DNA of 64,000 bases from Chitinophaga varians (lineage in GTDB: Bacteria > Bacteroidota > Bacteroidia > Chitinophagales > Chitinophagaceae), in assembly GCF_014529945.1 (NCBI RefSeq), contig NZ_JACVFB010000001.1:372001-436000 (forward strand), read 5' to 3'. Below are positions 43,128-52,572 of this stretch, one piece after another (within the stretch, counting starts at the first letter, position 1; each line of letters opens with the position of its first letter). The notes beneath the pieces were generated by a model. The model made no database searches. It was not told where the DNA came from and saw only the letters and a list, made by a program, of their open reading frames with translations. A program made the position numbers and the translations under genes.

Positions 43128-44333
43128 ATGAACAAGTCTCTTTCTACAGTACTGGTTATAGCGGCAGTAGTGCTTCCATCAGTTTGTCTAGCGCAGTCTG
43201 GCGGTAACACTGAGGTTCAACGCCTGCATGATGTGCTACAAAATGTTTATAATGAAATGACACCCAAATGCGAGAAGCTTACTACTGTCGCCAGGGGCAT
43301 AGCCGGTTTTGGCGCCATTCTCTATATAGCGGTGCGCGCTGGAAGAAACCTTGCCAATGCAGAACCAATTGACTTCTTTCCCTTGCTCAGGCCCTTTATC
43401 ATGGCCGTTGTTATAGGGTTTTACCCACTTTTTCTGCAAACACTGGACGGTATTTTAAAACCGACAGTAGGAGCAACCAACGGACTTGTTGCTGTATCAG
43501 ACCAGGGCATAAAAGAGCTGCTGGAAATTGAACTACAGTTACGCACTTCTGGTAAAGTTCAGATGCCAATGGGCAGCCCCGGCGACGAAGATATTAAAGA
43601 ATGGTACAAATATGCGCAAGCTGAGTCCGGTGACGAACAGAAATCTCCTGGGTTTATGTCCCTGCTATGGGGGAAAATGGAAGGTACCGTAATGTACTGG
43701 TTAAAGATAATTATTTCAAAGGTACTGCAAATACTATTTTATGCTTCCGCCCTTTGCATAAACGCAATGCGGACGTTCCACCTGGTGATTCTTGCCATCC
43801 TTGGCCCGTTTGTCCTGGCGCTATCCACATATGACGGATTTCAGCACACCCTATCCATTTGGTTAGCCCGGTTCGTAAACGTATACCTGTGGTTACCCGT
43901 TGCTAACATCTTTGGCGCCATGATATCCATCATCGAGCAAAACATGATCAAGCAAGATATTCAGGCTGCTTTGGCAGGAGGTACAAATATTACTTATGAC
44001 TATACCAGTATTTCCTACCTGGTGTTTCTTATTGTCGGTATAGTCGGGTATTTCTCTGTTCCCTCTATTTCCAATTATATCGTTCATGCAAGCGGAGGAA
44101 ACGTACTCATGTCAAAAATCACTGGTATGACGTCAGGGGTGATGTCGTCAGTAGCCAGTGGAGGGGCTACCGGGGGGGCTGCTGGCGGAGGAGGAGGCAA
44201 CACTGCTGCTGGCAGTTATGTTGCTGACATGCCAATGAGTGATAAGCTACTCTACCCAATGTCCGATGCAGGAAACTCAGAAGGGTACAGACCTGATGGT
44301 GGTAGCTACCAACATAAACAAATCGCAGGGTAA
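43128..44333 (+). CDS. traJ: Conjugation protein TraJ
   Basis: 401 residues. Signal peptide to AQSGG, then several membrane helices (FGAILYIAVRAGRNL, LRPFIMAVVIGFYPLFLQTL, LHVILAILG-like block, YLVFLIVGIVGYFSVPSISN). The Gly-rich tail SGGATGGAAGGGGGNTAAGS is typical. It is the VirB6-like inner-membrane channel protein of CTnDOT-type systems. Confidence 0.9.
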   Translation: MNKSLSTVLVIAAVVLPSVCLAQSGGNTEVQRLHDVLQNVYNEMTPKCEKLTTVARGIAGFGAILYIAVRAGRNLANAEPIDFFPLLRPFIMAVVIGFYPLFLQTLDGILKPTVGATNGLVAVSDQGIKELLEIELQLRTSGKVQMPMGSPGDEDIKEWYKYAQAESGDEQKSPGFMSLLWGKMEGTVMYWLKIIISKVLQILFYASALCINAMRTFHLVILAILGPFVLALSTYDGFQHTLSIWLARFVNVYLWLPVANIFGAMISIIEQNMIKQDIQAALAGGTNITYDYTSISYLVFLIVGIVGYFSVPSISNYIVHASGGNVLMSKITGMTSGVMSSVASGGATGGAAGGGGGNTAAGSYVADMPMSDKLLYPMSDAGNSEGYRPDGGSYQHKQIAG

Positions 44334-44344
44334 AGTTTAATAGT

Positions 44345-44965
44345 ATGTTCCAGCAATTCAAAAATATAGACAAAGCATTTAAGTACATCCGGTTATTTTC
44401 TTTTTCGCTCATAGTTGCAAACATTATCATCTGCTGTTATGTCATCAACAAAGCATTTAATATTGCGACCCATGAAAAATCAAAAATACTTGTACTGGCT
44501 AATGGCAAGTTAATGGAGGCGGTCAGTACAACACGGAAAGAGGTTGCTGAAGTGGAAATAAGAGATCATGTTAAGGTGTTTCATTATTATTTCTTTACGG
44601 CTAGTCCTGATATGGATGCTATAAAGAAAAACATCACCAAGGCATTGTACCTGGCAGATGGCAGTGCAAAGGCTGAATATGACAACCTGCAGGAAAGTAA
44701 TTACTATTCAGGCTTAGTAGCCAGCAATATCACCCAGTCTATTGATGCTGATAGTGTGTCAGTGAATCTAAACTCCGATCCTGCCCAATTTATCTACTAC
44801 GGCAAACTAAGAATTGTTCGGACAACTTCAATACTGACCCGTAGTATTGTTTCCACCGGACAGATACGAATTACAGAGAGTGTAAGTGACAATAACCCTC
44901 ATGGGTTTTTAATTGAAAAATGGCGCATTGTAGATAACCGGGATATCACACTTCAAAAACGTTAA
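44345..44965 (+). CDS. traK: Conjugation protein TraK (VirB8-like)
   Basis: 206 residues. MFQQFKNIDKAFKYIRLFSF followed by one membrane helix (IVANIIICCYVINKAF) and a periplasmic domain ending in IEKWRIVDNRDITLQKR, the TraK pattern. It probably scaffolds the channel. Confidence 0.92.
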   Translation: MFQQFKNIDKAFKYIRLFSFSLIVANIIICCYVINKAFNIATHEKSKILVLANGKLMEAVSTTRKEVAEVEIRDHVKVFHYYFFTASPDMDAIKKNITKALYLADGSAKAEYDNLQESNYYSGLVASNITQSIDADSVSVNLNSDPAQFIYYGKLRIVRTTSILTRSIVSTGQIRITESVSDNNPHGFLIEKWRIVDNRDITLQKR

Positions 44966-44967
44966 CA

Positions 44968-45285
44968 ATGATACAGATTTTCAGTAGCCTTTTGAGGAAT
45001 AGAGCTGTTAAAGCGCCAACTGGAAACGGCTATTTACGACGTTTTTATGCGATAGCTGCAAAAAACTGTGTTTTCTTCTTACACCAGCTTGATAGCTATC
45101 TTTCTCCTGGTCAGAGAAAAATCTGTTTGTTATTGTTTTCAATAACAGCCGGTACTTATTTCCTCTATTTAGTCATTACAGGATACACTGCAACGTCGTC
45201 TATTCCACCAGTAAACTTTCAGACTATACGACTGCCATCCGTGGTGCCGTCTACCGATAGCATTGTCAGATATCCTAGAAAATAA
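44968..45285 (+). CDS. Small TraL-like membrane protein
   Basis: 105 residues with one membrane helix (CLLLFSITAGTYFLYLVIT). It sits exactly where traL (DUF3989) lies in related elements, two bases after traK. Assignment is mainly positional. Confidence 0.6.
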   Translation: MIQIFSSLLRNRAVKAPTGNGYLRRFYAIAAKNCVFFLHQLDSYLSPGQRKICLLLFSITAGTYFLYLVITGYTATSSIPPVNFQTIRLPSVVPSTDSIVRYPRK

Positions 45286-45314
45286 AGGCATTTCTAACAA
45301 TAATTCTTATTTAT

Positions 45315-46553
45315 ATGGAAGCATTAGTGAAAAAGATAAAAGTGACGAAACTGGTAAAAATCCTTCCTTTAGCCGCATTTATCTTAACCGTTACCCTTTA
45401 TTATTTATTTTCCGCCTTTAAACAAACCAACGGCCGCCAAACGCCCGATACAATCAGCGCTTTTAATGCCAAACTGCCGAGTCCGAATTTAGACCTAAAA
45501 AACCTCTACAAAAATAAGCTGGATATATACATGGATGCCCTCAAAGACAGCCAGCGGTTACAAAAAGAGCGGCTCAGCGATGGCTACCTTCAGACTTCTT
45601 CAGAAATGGCTAGTGATGTAGATGACCTGCGCACTGCGGAGCAAAACCGAACCACCATGTCTTTAGCTCCGGTAGATCCGAATGAAAGGAAGGTTACTGA
45701 GGCCATTGAAAAGCTATACAAAGAGCTGAATAAACATGTCGATAGTTCAACAAAACCGACGATCAAAATGGAGAAGGAACCGACTATAGAACCACCTGGC
45801 CCGCAAACATCTTCTCCGGAAATTACACAGCTCGAAAAAATCATGACAAGTATGGACACGCCGAGTGCTGAAGATCCGGAGATGAAGCGGCTGGAAGGAA
45901 TGCTGAACAAGATTCTTCAAATTCAAAATGGTGGGAAAACGCTATCTGGCACTGTAACGCCGGACAGTACTGAAGTAAGCGCTGTCTCAACAACGCCGGA
46001 AACAGCGTTGCCTGTGCCTGATCATACCAGCGCTAACGAATTTTATGGTCTTTCATCTGGTAGTCATCTGCTAGACACTTTACCGTCATATAAATATGGT
46101 ATACTAGCTGAAATTCCCGATAACCAAACAGTAAAAGATGGTTCAATAGTTAAATTCCGGTTACTACAGGATATTTATATTAAAGGGTCAAAAATACCTA
46201 TTGGTTCATTCGTATACGGGCTATGCCGACTCGGTACAGAACGGCTGGATATTAGTATCAAGAATGCTGTTTACAAAAACGCCCTTTATCCGATTGACCT
46301 GTCTGTATACGACTTGGACGGTATCCCCGGCGTCTATGTACCTGGCGCAATGAGTCGTGATGTAGCGAAACAGGGAATCAGCCAGGCTATACAGAATCTG
46401 GAACTTTATAGCATGGACCCGGGTATAGGAGCCCAGGCAGCGGCAGCAGGAGTACAGGCAGCCAAAAGTCTTATCAGTAAAAGGTCTAAAACGATTTCTC
46501 TCTCTTTGAAAGCGGGGCATACAGTATTGCTCTTCAATACCCGGAATTTCTAA
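45315..46553 (+). CDS. traM: Conjugation protein TraM (VirB10-like)
   Basis: 412 residues. An N-terminal membrane helix (ILPLAAFILTVTLYYLF), a charged flexible linker, then the conserved C-terminal domain beginning YGILAEIPDNQTVKDGSIVK FRLLQDIYIKGSKIPIGSFV and GLCRLGTERLDISI. This is the TraM layout of Bacteroidota, spanning the envelope. Confidence 0.92.
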   Translation: MEALVKKIKVTKLVKILPLAAFILTVTLYYLFSAFKQTNGRQTPDTISAFNAKLPSPNLDLKNLYKNKLDIYMDALKDSQRLQKERLSDGYLQTSSEMASDVDDLRTAEQNRTTMSLAPVDPNERKVTEAIEKLYKELNKHVDSSTKPTIKMEKEPTIEPPGPQTSSPEITQLEKIMTSMDTPSAEDPEMKRLEGMLNKILQIQNGGKTLSGTVTPDSTEVSAVSTTPETALPVPDHTSANEFYGLSSGSHLLDTLPSYKYGILAEIPDNQTVKDGSIVKFRLLQDIYIKGSKIPIGSFVYGLCRLGTERLDISIKNAVYKNALYPIDLSVYDLDGIPGVYVPGAMSRDVAKQGISQAIQNLELYSMDPGIGAQAAAAGVQAAKSLISKRSKTISLSLKAGHTVLLFNTRNF

Positions 46554-46576
46554 TATTTGATTCATAAACCATCAAA

Positions 46577-47440
46577 ATGTGCAGTATGAAACAATGTGTA
46601 TCACTTTTTTTTGTGATTATTTGTGTACTTCCGGCTTTGGCCCAGGTACCTACCTATCATTATCTACCGGCAACCACCGTCATTTCGCCTTACACGCTTG
46701 AAATTGGGTTTAACAAAACTACCATACTGATGTTTCCTGCACCGATCCGGGATGCTGACCGGGGACAACGTGACGTAATTGTGGATACTGTGCCAGGTGT
46801 TAGCAATGTGGTGAGGGTAAAAGCGACCAGGAAAGGGTTCCAGCCTACTAATCTGAATGTTTTTACAAAAGATGGCCGTTTGTACTCTTTTGAAGTCCTT
46901 TACGCTGAGGCGCCGGTGGGGACAACTTTCGATCTGTCCAGGGTCGACAGCTCAACCGTTTCTAACGCTAAACCGATGCCCCTTATCATCCCGGAAATCG
47001 AAGCCTTCTCCCCATTACTAAACCAGCGCCTCCAGCATATCCGGAATGTCCGGCCATTTTATCATGTGGGTGCCGGCACCTATAATATGCGGTTGAAGCT
47101 ACGCAGCATTTACTTTACCAGTGATCATCTCTACCTACATTTCCGGATATACAATCATAGCAACATACCTTTCACCGTAGATTTTAGCAGGATGTACATC
47201 AAAGACAAACACCGGGTAAAACGTACTACCTCCCAGGAAGAAGAAATAGTTCCGGTTTATGCTACGTCTGAGAAGCTGGTTCCCGGTAACTCCAGTACAG
47301 ACTTTGTCTTCGTTATAAAAAAAATTACAATTCCGGATGCAAAAAAAATCCATGTCAATTTTCAGGAAAAAAATGGGGGAAGGCGCCTTTCACTAAATAT
47401 CAAAAACAGGCACATTTTCCGTGCCCGTCCGTTGTTTTAA
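46577..47440 (+). CDS. traN: Conjugation protein TraN (DUF4138, VirB9-like)
   Basis: 287 residues. Signal peptide ending ALAQ, then LEIGFNKTTILMFPAPIRDA DRGQRDVI and LKLRSIYFTSDHLYLHFRIY, typical of TraN. Outer-membrane ring component. The stop of this gene overlaps the open frame of the next by some bases, but the next start is likely at 47451. Confidence 0.9.
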   Translation: MCSMKQCVSLFFVIICVLPALAQVPTYHYLPATTVISPYTLEIGFNKTTILMFPAPIRDADRGQRDVIVDTVPGVSNVVRVKATRKGFQPTNLNVFTKDGRLYSFEVLYAEAPVGTTFDLSRVDSSTVSNAKPMPLIIPEIEAFSPLLNQRLQHIRNVRPFYHVGAGTYNMRLKLRSIYFTSDHLYLHFRIYNHSNIPFTVDFSRMYIKDKHRVKRTTSQEEEIVPVYATSEKLVPGNSSTDFVFVIKKITIPDAKKIHVNFQEKNGGRRLSLNIKNRHIFRARPLF

Positions 47441-47450
47441 ATCAAATTTC

Positions 47451-48587
47451 ATGCGACCAGTACAACCAGCACTAGTTTATAATCGTGTCAAAGAGGCCCT
47501 TCATCTTTATGTTCAAAATGAAGCGCAACACATCGCCGCAAACCCTGCCGGCTGGAAAAATGATATTGCTGGCTATGAACTGAAATATCAGTGGTATAGT
47601 GAGGTGGCCCGTGCTTATTCTTCTGGCTTTGGCCGGAAGAATAAGCTAAACCCGGCAGAAAAACAATCGCTGAACTATGTACGTAGTGAACTAAAAAGAA
47701 TGCGCGCCGTTATAAATCCGACTACTTTAAACCGTTTTTATAATCATCCTGTTGTTTATGCAATACGCTCCTTTCTTGGAGGTAACAACAGGAACTTTAA
47801 TCAGCACACCCGTGACCTACAGCAGGTTACCAGAGCTCAATTAAAGCATTTAAACCTGGAAGTACTTCGCCAATCCATGCAGCAGGTGGGGTTTTCCGAG
47901 GCTATGGACACCAGTCTGCAAAAGATGATGGAACAGGGATTTGATCAGTTTCACCTACGGTATTCAGATGTGAAGTGTAAAAACACCAGTTTTGTACTGT
48001 ATTTTGAAAAAGTCCCTGGCTCGAATTATTATTACTTTCAGTCATTTACTGCTACTGCTACTCCTGAATTAGGAGATCTGTTTACCCAGCCAAATAATGC
48101 TGTCAGTCAGAATTTCCCACTGCATCAAGGTGGCAAATTTACGGCGACGCAAGCAGCGGTATTGGTCAATAACGGACACGTTTGTATACCGCTGGAGAAT
48201 AAGGAACAATGGGTGGGACTTGATCGGACACAAATCAGGCCAGATAATGGCATTCCACTTGTAAAGTATTCATTTGATCTACCCAAGGCGCTAAATAGAC
48301 TGCCATTGAAGCCTCTATCACAGGATCAGTTTATGAAGCTGGCTGATAGCCTAAAGCAAGGAGTAAGCAGGGTGGTAGATCTTATGATTGATAACAAAGC
48401 AGTAAAGTGTATCATAAAAGCCGCGCCGCACATTGGTCAGATGCTAATTTATGATAGAAATCATCTGCCTCTAAATTGGGGTCGCAATGCTAAGGCGGTC
48501 GGCGCTGCCATGAAGCAACAGGAAACTACACTTCGTTTAATAGATGAGCCGGTTTTAGGCCAGGATAAAACGAGAAAAATAAGATAG
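47451..48587 (+). CDS. DUF3945-like protein, paralogue of the gene at 35211
   Basis: 378 residues from the ATG at 47451. The N-terminal 130 residues are helical; the rest (NTSFVLYFEKVPGSNYYYFQ, QGGKFTATQAAVLVNNGHVC, LADSLKQGVSRVVDLMIDNK and KAAPHIGQMLIYDRN) aligns in order with 35211-36053. No enzyme motif is seen. Follows traN, where related elements carry traO/traP; those genes were not found here. Confidence 0.6.
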   Translation: MRPVQPALVYNRVKEALHLYVQNEAQHIAANPAGWKNDIAGYELKYQWYSEVARAYSSGFGRKNKLNPAEKQSLNYVRSELKRMRAVINPTTLNRFYNHPVVYAIRSFLGGNNRNFNQHTRDLQQVTRAQLKHLNLEVLRQSMQQVGFSEAMDTSLQKMMEQGFDQFHLRYSDVKCKNTSFVLYFEKVPGSNYYYFQSFTATATPELGDLFTQPNNAVSQNFPLHQGGKFTATQAAVLVNNGHVCIPLENKEQWVGLDRTQIRPDNGIPLVKYSFDLPKALNRLPLKPLSQDQFMKLADSLKQGVSRVVDLMIDNKAVKCIIKAAPHIGQMLIYDRNHLPLNWGRNAKAVGAAMKQQETTLRLIDEPVLGQDKTRKIR

Positions 48588-48716
48588 TATTTTTAAAGAC
48601 GTCCATTAAACTCTTTAGTGAAAGCGGCCATCAGCCAACTTGATGGAATAGGTAACTTCTGTAGATTGTATTCTGTGATTCAACCAAAATAACTCAGATA
48701 AAACCTTAGAACATTG

Positions 48717-49058
48717 ATGCTGCGCAGCAATATTTTAATGGTGTACCTAAATAAATTAATTAATCCGAAATCAAGAATTGAATACTATGGAAAACAAAGA
48801 GAAAATGCAAATGCCGTGGAATCATTAGAAATTGACCTGTCGAATCGTCAAAAAATTGATATCTATGTACCGGGAAAGGACATAGATTTAAAGCTTCTTG
48901 TCAAGATCAGGGATAATCATTTCATAGAAGGATTCGGGCTATGCCATGATGTGTATTTAAGTTTTCATGATGACCATGGTAATGAATCATACATCCATTT
49001 AATCCGTGATAATAAAGGCAGATTTACCATTTACGATGGTCATTACTTTGATCAATAG
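48717..49058 (+). CDS. Small hypothetical protein
   Basis: 113 residues from the ATG at 48717 (a TTG lies one codon before). Beta-rich: IEYYGKQRENANAVESLEID, VYLSFHDDHGNESYIHLIRD. No family recognised. Last gene before palindrome 2. Confidence 0.5.
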   Translation: MLRSNILMVYLNKLINPKSRIEYYGKQRENANAVESLEIDLSNRQKIDIYVPGKDIDLKLLVKIRDNHFIEGFGLCHDVYLSFHDDHGNESYIHLIRDNKGRFTIYDGHYFDQ

Positions 49059-49145
49059 GTACCTGTTCCGTCATTACCCCGATAAGGTATTAATGCTACC
49101 GTCAAATCGATTTTTTCCGCGCAAAATTTTTTTCTTAAAAATAGT

Positions 49146-49406
49146 TTGTTTTTTTGGGGTCGATGTTTGTTCCATGATTGCGCGTCCATTGCGACGCTCC
49201 GTTCCTCTTTTGTACTACTATTTTACGTCGCCTGTTTTGTCTGGTTTTGGTGGCTTCCTATCTCCTATGATAAGATTGTTTCTGACATGTCCAAAGTCCT
49301 TTTTAAAGATTATCGGATACTAACTAGCAGCTTCTCTAAACCTTCTAATAAGAATTATAGACACTTTAACAAAGAAAAAAGGACAAAAAAAGAAAGCCAA
49401 AAATAG
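49146..49406 (+). CDS. Possible small membrane protein
   Basis: 86 codons with one Trp-rich hydrophobic stretch (SSFVLLFYVACFVWFWWLPI) and a basic C-terminus that runs into the left arm of palindrome 2. The coding case is weak and other frames here also stay open. Confidence 0.25.
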   Translation: MFFWGRCLFHDCASIATLRSSFVLLFYVACFVWFWWLPISYDKIVSDMSKVLFKDYRILTSSFSKPSNKNYRHFNKEKRTKKESQK

Positions 49407-49606
49407 CCACCCGGCGCTGAAATACCAAATGTGCGAGTGCCATAAAACCGGGGCTTTAAACCGGGTCCGAAAAAAGCACAGTGAAGCGAAAGCTGCTTCA
49501 CTGTGCTTTTTTCGGACCACCCCGGTTTATAGCTCGCGCATTTGGTATTATCATCGCCTGGGCGGCTCTGATCGGACTTTCTTTTTTGTCCTTTTTTCTT
49601 TGTCAA
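49366..49606. repeat. About 240-bp imperfect palindrome (long inverted repeat 2)
   Basis: Outer arms ACAAAGAAAAAAGGAC and GTCCTTTTTTCTTTGT; next AAAGAAAG / CTTTCTTT; next AATACCAAATGTGCGAG and CTCGCGCATTTGGTATT; inner GGTCCGAAAAAAGCACAG with CTGTGCTTTTTTCGGACC, centre near 49487. Same size, nested design and position (just before an element gene) as the palindrome at 25308, but the base sequence differs. No transposase is attached. Confidence 0.85.
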
Positions 49607-49645
49607 ATTGTTTATGGCCGATGGCCGCAAAAAAAAATAAATGGT

Positions 49646-50125
49646 ATGAAAGATTTCAAACTTGTCACTTATAACTCGTCGGTTCCTCCGAAAACCCCGC
49701 CTGCGTTCTATATACTTTCACGCGGCATTACGACCGGCAAACCAGGGCTAAATCCATGGCGTAACAGTTTATGTTTTTACTGCAATCCAGAGGATGCTCC
49801 ACAATACTACAGATATGTCTACTGTATATGGTCTGCAAATATCTTCCGCCATGATTTACCTATATGGGGAATACCTTACCTCACGATAAAGGAAATGTAC
49901 CGAATTATCGCGGTTACAATAGGCGTCTTGGAGGGTGTTGACGCTTATATAGGAAAGCTCTATTTATTGATGGGGAAGGATATCACGAAATTGTATAGAA
50001 TAGCAGTATTAGAAAGCTTACAACTTGTATTGATGCAGAGAGAAGGCATGCCTTCAATTATTAACCGGAGTTGCGGTCGAAAAGGATACGCATGGAATTA
50101 CGGAAATCGAGCCATAAAGATATAA
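49646..50125 (+). CDS. DUF6943-like protein, copy 1
   Basis: 159 residues from the ATG at 49646 (upstream frame would run through palindrome 2). MKDFKLVTYNSSVPPKTPPA FYILSRGITTGKPG and the aromatic FRHDLPIWGIPYLT block match the DUF6943 type found in Bacteroidota mobile elements. Closely related to the next gene. Function unknown. The start is 40 bases from the palindrome end, so the palindrome may affect its expression. Confidence 0.65.
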   Translation: MKDFKLVTYNSSVPPKTPPAFYILSRGITTGKPGLNPWRNSLCFYCNPEDAPQYYRYVYCIWSANIFRHDLPIWGIPYLTIKEMYRIIAVTIGVLEGVDAYIGKLYLLMGKDITKLYRIAVLESLQLVLMQREGMPSIINRSCGRKGYAWNYGNRAIKI

Positions 50126-50167
50126 ATAAAAAGTACAATCCTGTAAATATTTTAAATCATCTTGGCT

Positions 50168-50578
50168 ATGAAAAATTTTAGAATTACGTCTTACGACGCC
50201 AGCGCAGTCCATCGTAATGCCCCCGTTTTCTATATCCTGTCACGGGGCTTGTCTGCGGGGATGCCAACCCCAGAACCCTATAAACATTCTTTCGGCTTCC
50301 TTTGTGATGCCAATGACAGGAATGAATACTATTACTACATCTACTGTCTATGGCGGGCAGATATCTTTCAGGAGTACATGTCATTTGAACAGATACCGGA
50401 GTTGTCGCCAGAGGAAATTTATCACGCTATTGAAAAAAATATCAGAGTTCTTATGGAAATAGAAAAGTGCATCAATGTATGCTACGTAGTTGGCAATGAT
50501 ACCAATCCGACATTATCAAAAATGAAAATCCTTGAGGCGGCTAAAAATCATCTTTTATTTCAAAAGTATAATCCTTGA
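50168..50578 (+). CDS. DUF6943-like protein, copy 2
   Basis: 136 residues from the ATG at 50168. MKNFRITSYDASAVHRNAPV FYILSRGLSAGMPTPEPY and YCLWRADIFQEYMSFEQIPE align with copy 1 (similar order). The copy lacks the C-terminal tail of copy 1. A tandem duplication before parB. Confidence 0.65.
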   Translation: MKNFRITSYDASAVHRNAPVFYILSRGLSAGMPTPEPYKHSFGFLCDANDRNEYYYYIYCLWRADIFQEYMSFEQIPELSPEEIYHAIEKNIRVLMEIEKCINVCYVVGNDTNPTLSKMKILEAAKNHLLFQKYNP

Positions 50579-50633
50579 CGCCTGCGCCCATAATATTTTT
50601 TCGTTTTTATTATTCACCATAAAAAAAACAGAT

Positions 50634-52532
50634 ATGAAAACTTCAGTTAAAAACAAAATCATTATCGCCGGACGATACAAAAGAACGGCCAAGGTAAATA
50701 GCTCTCCAGCTCTAGGTAATAGTCAAATGATTGATATCTCATTAATAGATTTCAATCCTAACAACCATCGCAAGCTATATTCTCATTCTGCTATCAAAGA
50801 ATTGGCTAAAACTATCAGCACTTATGGTGTTATTCATTCCCTTACGATAAGACCCAAAGATGATCGCTATGAGCTGGTCAGTGGAGAAAGACGTCTGCGT
50901 GCTGCTTTGCAGGCAAAACTTTCTATGGTTCCGGCAGTTGTTAAAGATTATACGGATGAAGAGGTGAATGAAATTCAGTTAAGTGAGAATCTGCATCGAG
51001 AAGACCCACATCCGCTGCATATTGCACAGGCAATTGATACAATGAAAAATAGCGGACAGACCATTAAACAAATTGCATCACGGTTAGGTAAGTCAACGAA
51101 ATTTGTGCATGGCCGTCTTAAACTGCTAAACCTCACAGAAGAATTTAGGGAGATGTTTCTCGCTGGAGTGATAACCATCGATCAATCATCTGATATAGCG
51201 TCTCTTTCTCCGGAGGCGCAGCGGGACTTATTCAATGAAGAATGCGAGGGCTGGAAAGACTATGAGGTTTTTAGGTTTCCTGACCTTGCTTACACACTGG
51301 ACCGATACAAGTTCGATCTTGATAATGCTCCATTTGACATCACTGATAGGAAATTAGTTCCTGCTGCTGGTTCCTGTACGATTTGCCCTTTTAATTCTGC
51401 CTGTCAAAATTCATTGTTTCCCGACCTTGCAGCAAACAGGTTTTGTACCAGCGGTGCCTGTTATAAAAATAAATGTATGGCTCATCGAAGAAGGATACTG
51501 GCAGATGCTGTTTTTATCGACCAGCCGGCAGCATTTATACGTGATGATTTGCATTCTTCATTTCTTGATAGTTTGCTTGCGGAATTTTCCGACGTGATAC
51601 AATATCAATCAAATGAAGTGACTGTTTGCCAAAAACCAGCGCAGCCCGATAGGAAGGATTATTTGAGTATTGATCAGTTTGATGATGATAGCCTTCTAGA
51701 TGAAATGGAAGAAGAGGAATTCTCTGGTAGCAGAAAACAGGGTAAAAGCTGTCATGTGAGAGGAGTGATGTCGGAGCAGCTTGATGAAAATGGATATTCC
51801 GATGCTATAGAAGAATATAAAGAAACGCTGCGTGCCTTTGAAAAACAAATAGACGAGGGCTTAATAAAAAAAGGCTTGAAAGTTACTGAAAGATCAATTT
51901 CTGCCTGTTACTACAGAATGGGAAAGACTGCTACACTTACAGGTAATGCCAGGGTAACCGCCAAAGAGGTGCAACAGGCCATAAAGGAGAAGACCGCCAC
52001 CGTAGAACTGTTGGAGGCTGAGAAAAAGAGGCTGGATGAACGGGAAAATCGCGCTAAAGAGCTGGATGCGGAAAAAATCCACTTAGAGGTATATAATCAG
52101 TTTTGCAGTCTGGTTTCTGAGCAGCAGGCAGAGGTATCTTTTACCACGTCGGACGATGCTGTGGCGCGTTTTTTTGTTTACCAGTCACTCAATTTTGATG
52201 GAAAGGAAATTATCAATTCATTGCTAGCCAATGAAAGGGAAAAGCATCTGTTATATGCTGGGACGATACTTTATGAAAGACTGGAAACAATGACCCAGGA
52301 ACAGCTAGCCTTTATGATCAGGCTGGCTATTACAGGAAGATCTGAAAGTAAATTTCCGAATAACTCCTATGCTCATTTTACTTATCGGTTAGCCGTGGCA
52401 GCAGGGATAAATGTGGATAGTATTAAAAACGATTTTTCGGAAAGGGTAGATGAGCGTGAAGAGCGGATACAGGCGCGTAAGCGGGAATTAACAAAGTATC
52501 AGGATAGGATAAACCGCAGTAATTCACTTTAA
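50634..52532 (+). CDS. parB: ParB/RepB/Spo0J family partition-like protein
   Basis: 632 residues from the ATG at 50634. The N-terminal ParB domain has IKELAKTISTYGVIHSLTIR, YELVSGERRLRAALQAKLS (the GERR motif) and QLSENLHREDPHPLHIAQAI; an HTH follows (IKQIASRLGKSTKFVHGRLK). A Cys-rich segment (CTICPFNSACQNS...CYKNKC) and a long C-terminal helical part are typical of the large ParB of Bacteroidota ICEs. No parA gene is adjacent in this window. It may act in partition or regulation of the circular form. Confidence 0.9.
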   Translation: MKTSVKNKIIIAGRYKRTAKVNSSPALGNSQMIDISLIDFNPNNHRKLYSHSAIKELAKTISTYGVIHSLTIRPKDDRYELVSGERRLRAALQAKLSMVPAVVKDYTDEEVNEIQLSENLHREDPHPLHIAQAIDTMKNSGQTIKQIASRLGKSTKFVHGRLKLLNLTEEFREMFLAGVITIDQSSDIASLSPEAQRDLFNEECEGWKDYEVFRFPDLAYTLDRYKFDLDNAPFDITDRKLVPAAGSCTICPFNSACQNSLFPDLAANRFCTSGACYKNKCMAHRRRILADAVFIDQPAAFIRDDLHSSFLDSLLAEFSDVIQYQSNEVTVCQKPAQPDRKDYLSIDQFDDDSLLDEMEEEEFSGSRKQGKSCHVRGVMSEQLDENGYSDAIEEYKETLRAFEKQIDEGLIKKGLKVTERSISACYYRMGKTATLTGNARVTAKEVQQAIKEKTATVELLEAEKKRLDERENRAKELDAEKIHLEVYNQFCSLVSEQQAEVSFTTSDDAVARFFVYQSLNFDGKEIINSLLANEREKHLLYAGTILYERLETMTQEQLAFMIRLAITGRSESKFPNNSYAHFTYRLAVAAGINVDSIKNDFSERVDEREERIQARKRELTKYQDRINRSNSL

Positions 52533-52572
52533 TCCGGATGCGTCACCGGATACCAACCGACATACGTACATC

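Noticed and set aside
25308..49606. Retron or reverse-transcriptase origin for the long palindromes
   Set aside because: No reverse transcriptase gene or retron-like msr is seen anywhere near either palindrome.
49429..49674. Overlapping ORFs crossing palindrome 2
   Set aside because: They are made by the repetitive arms; a paired arm gives matching open frames on both strands.
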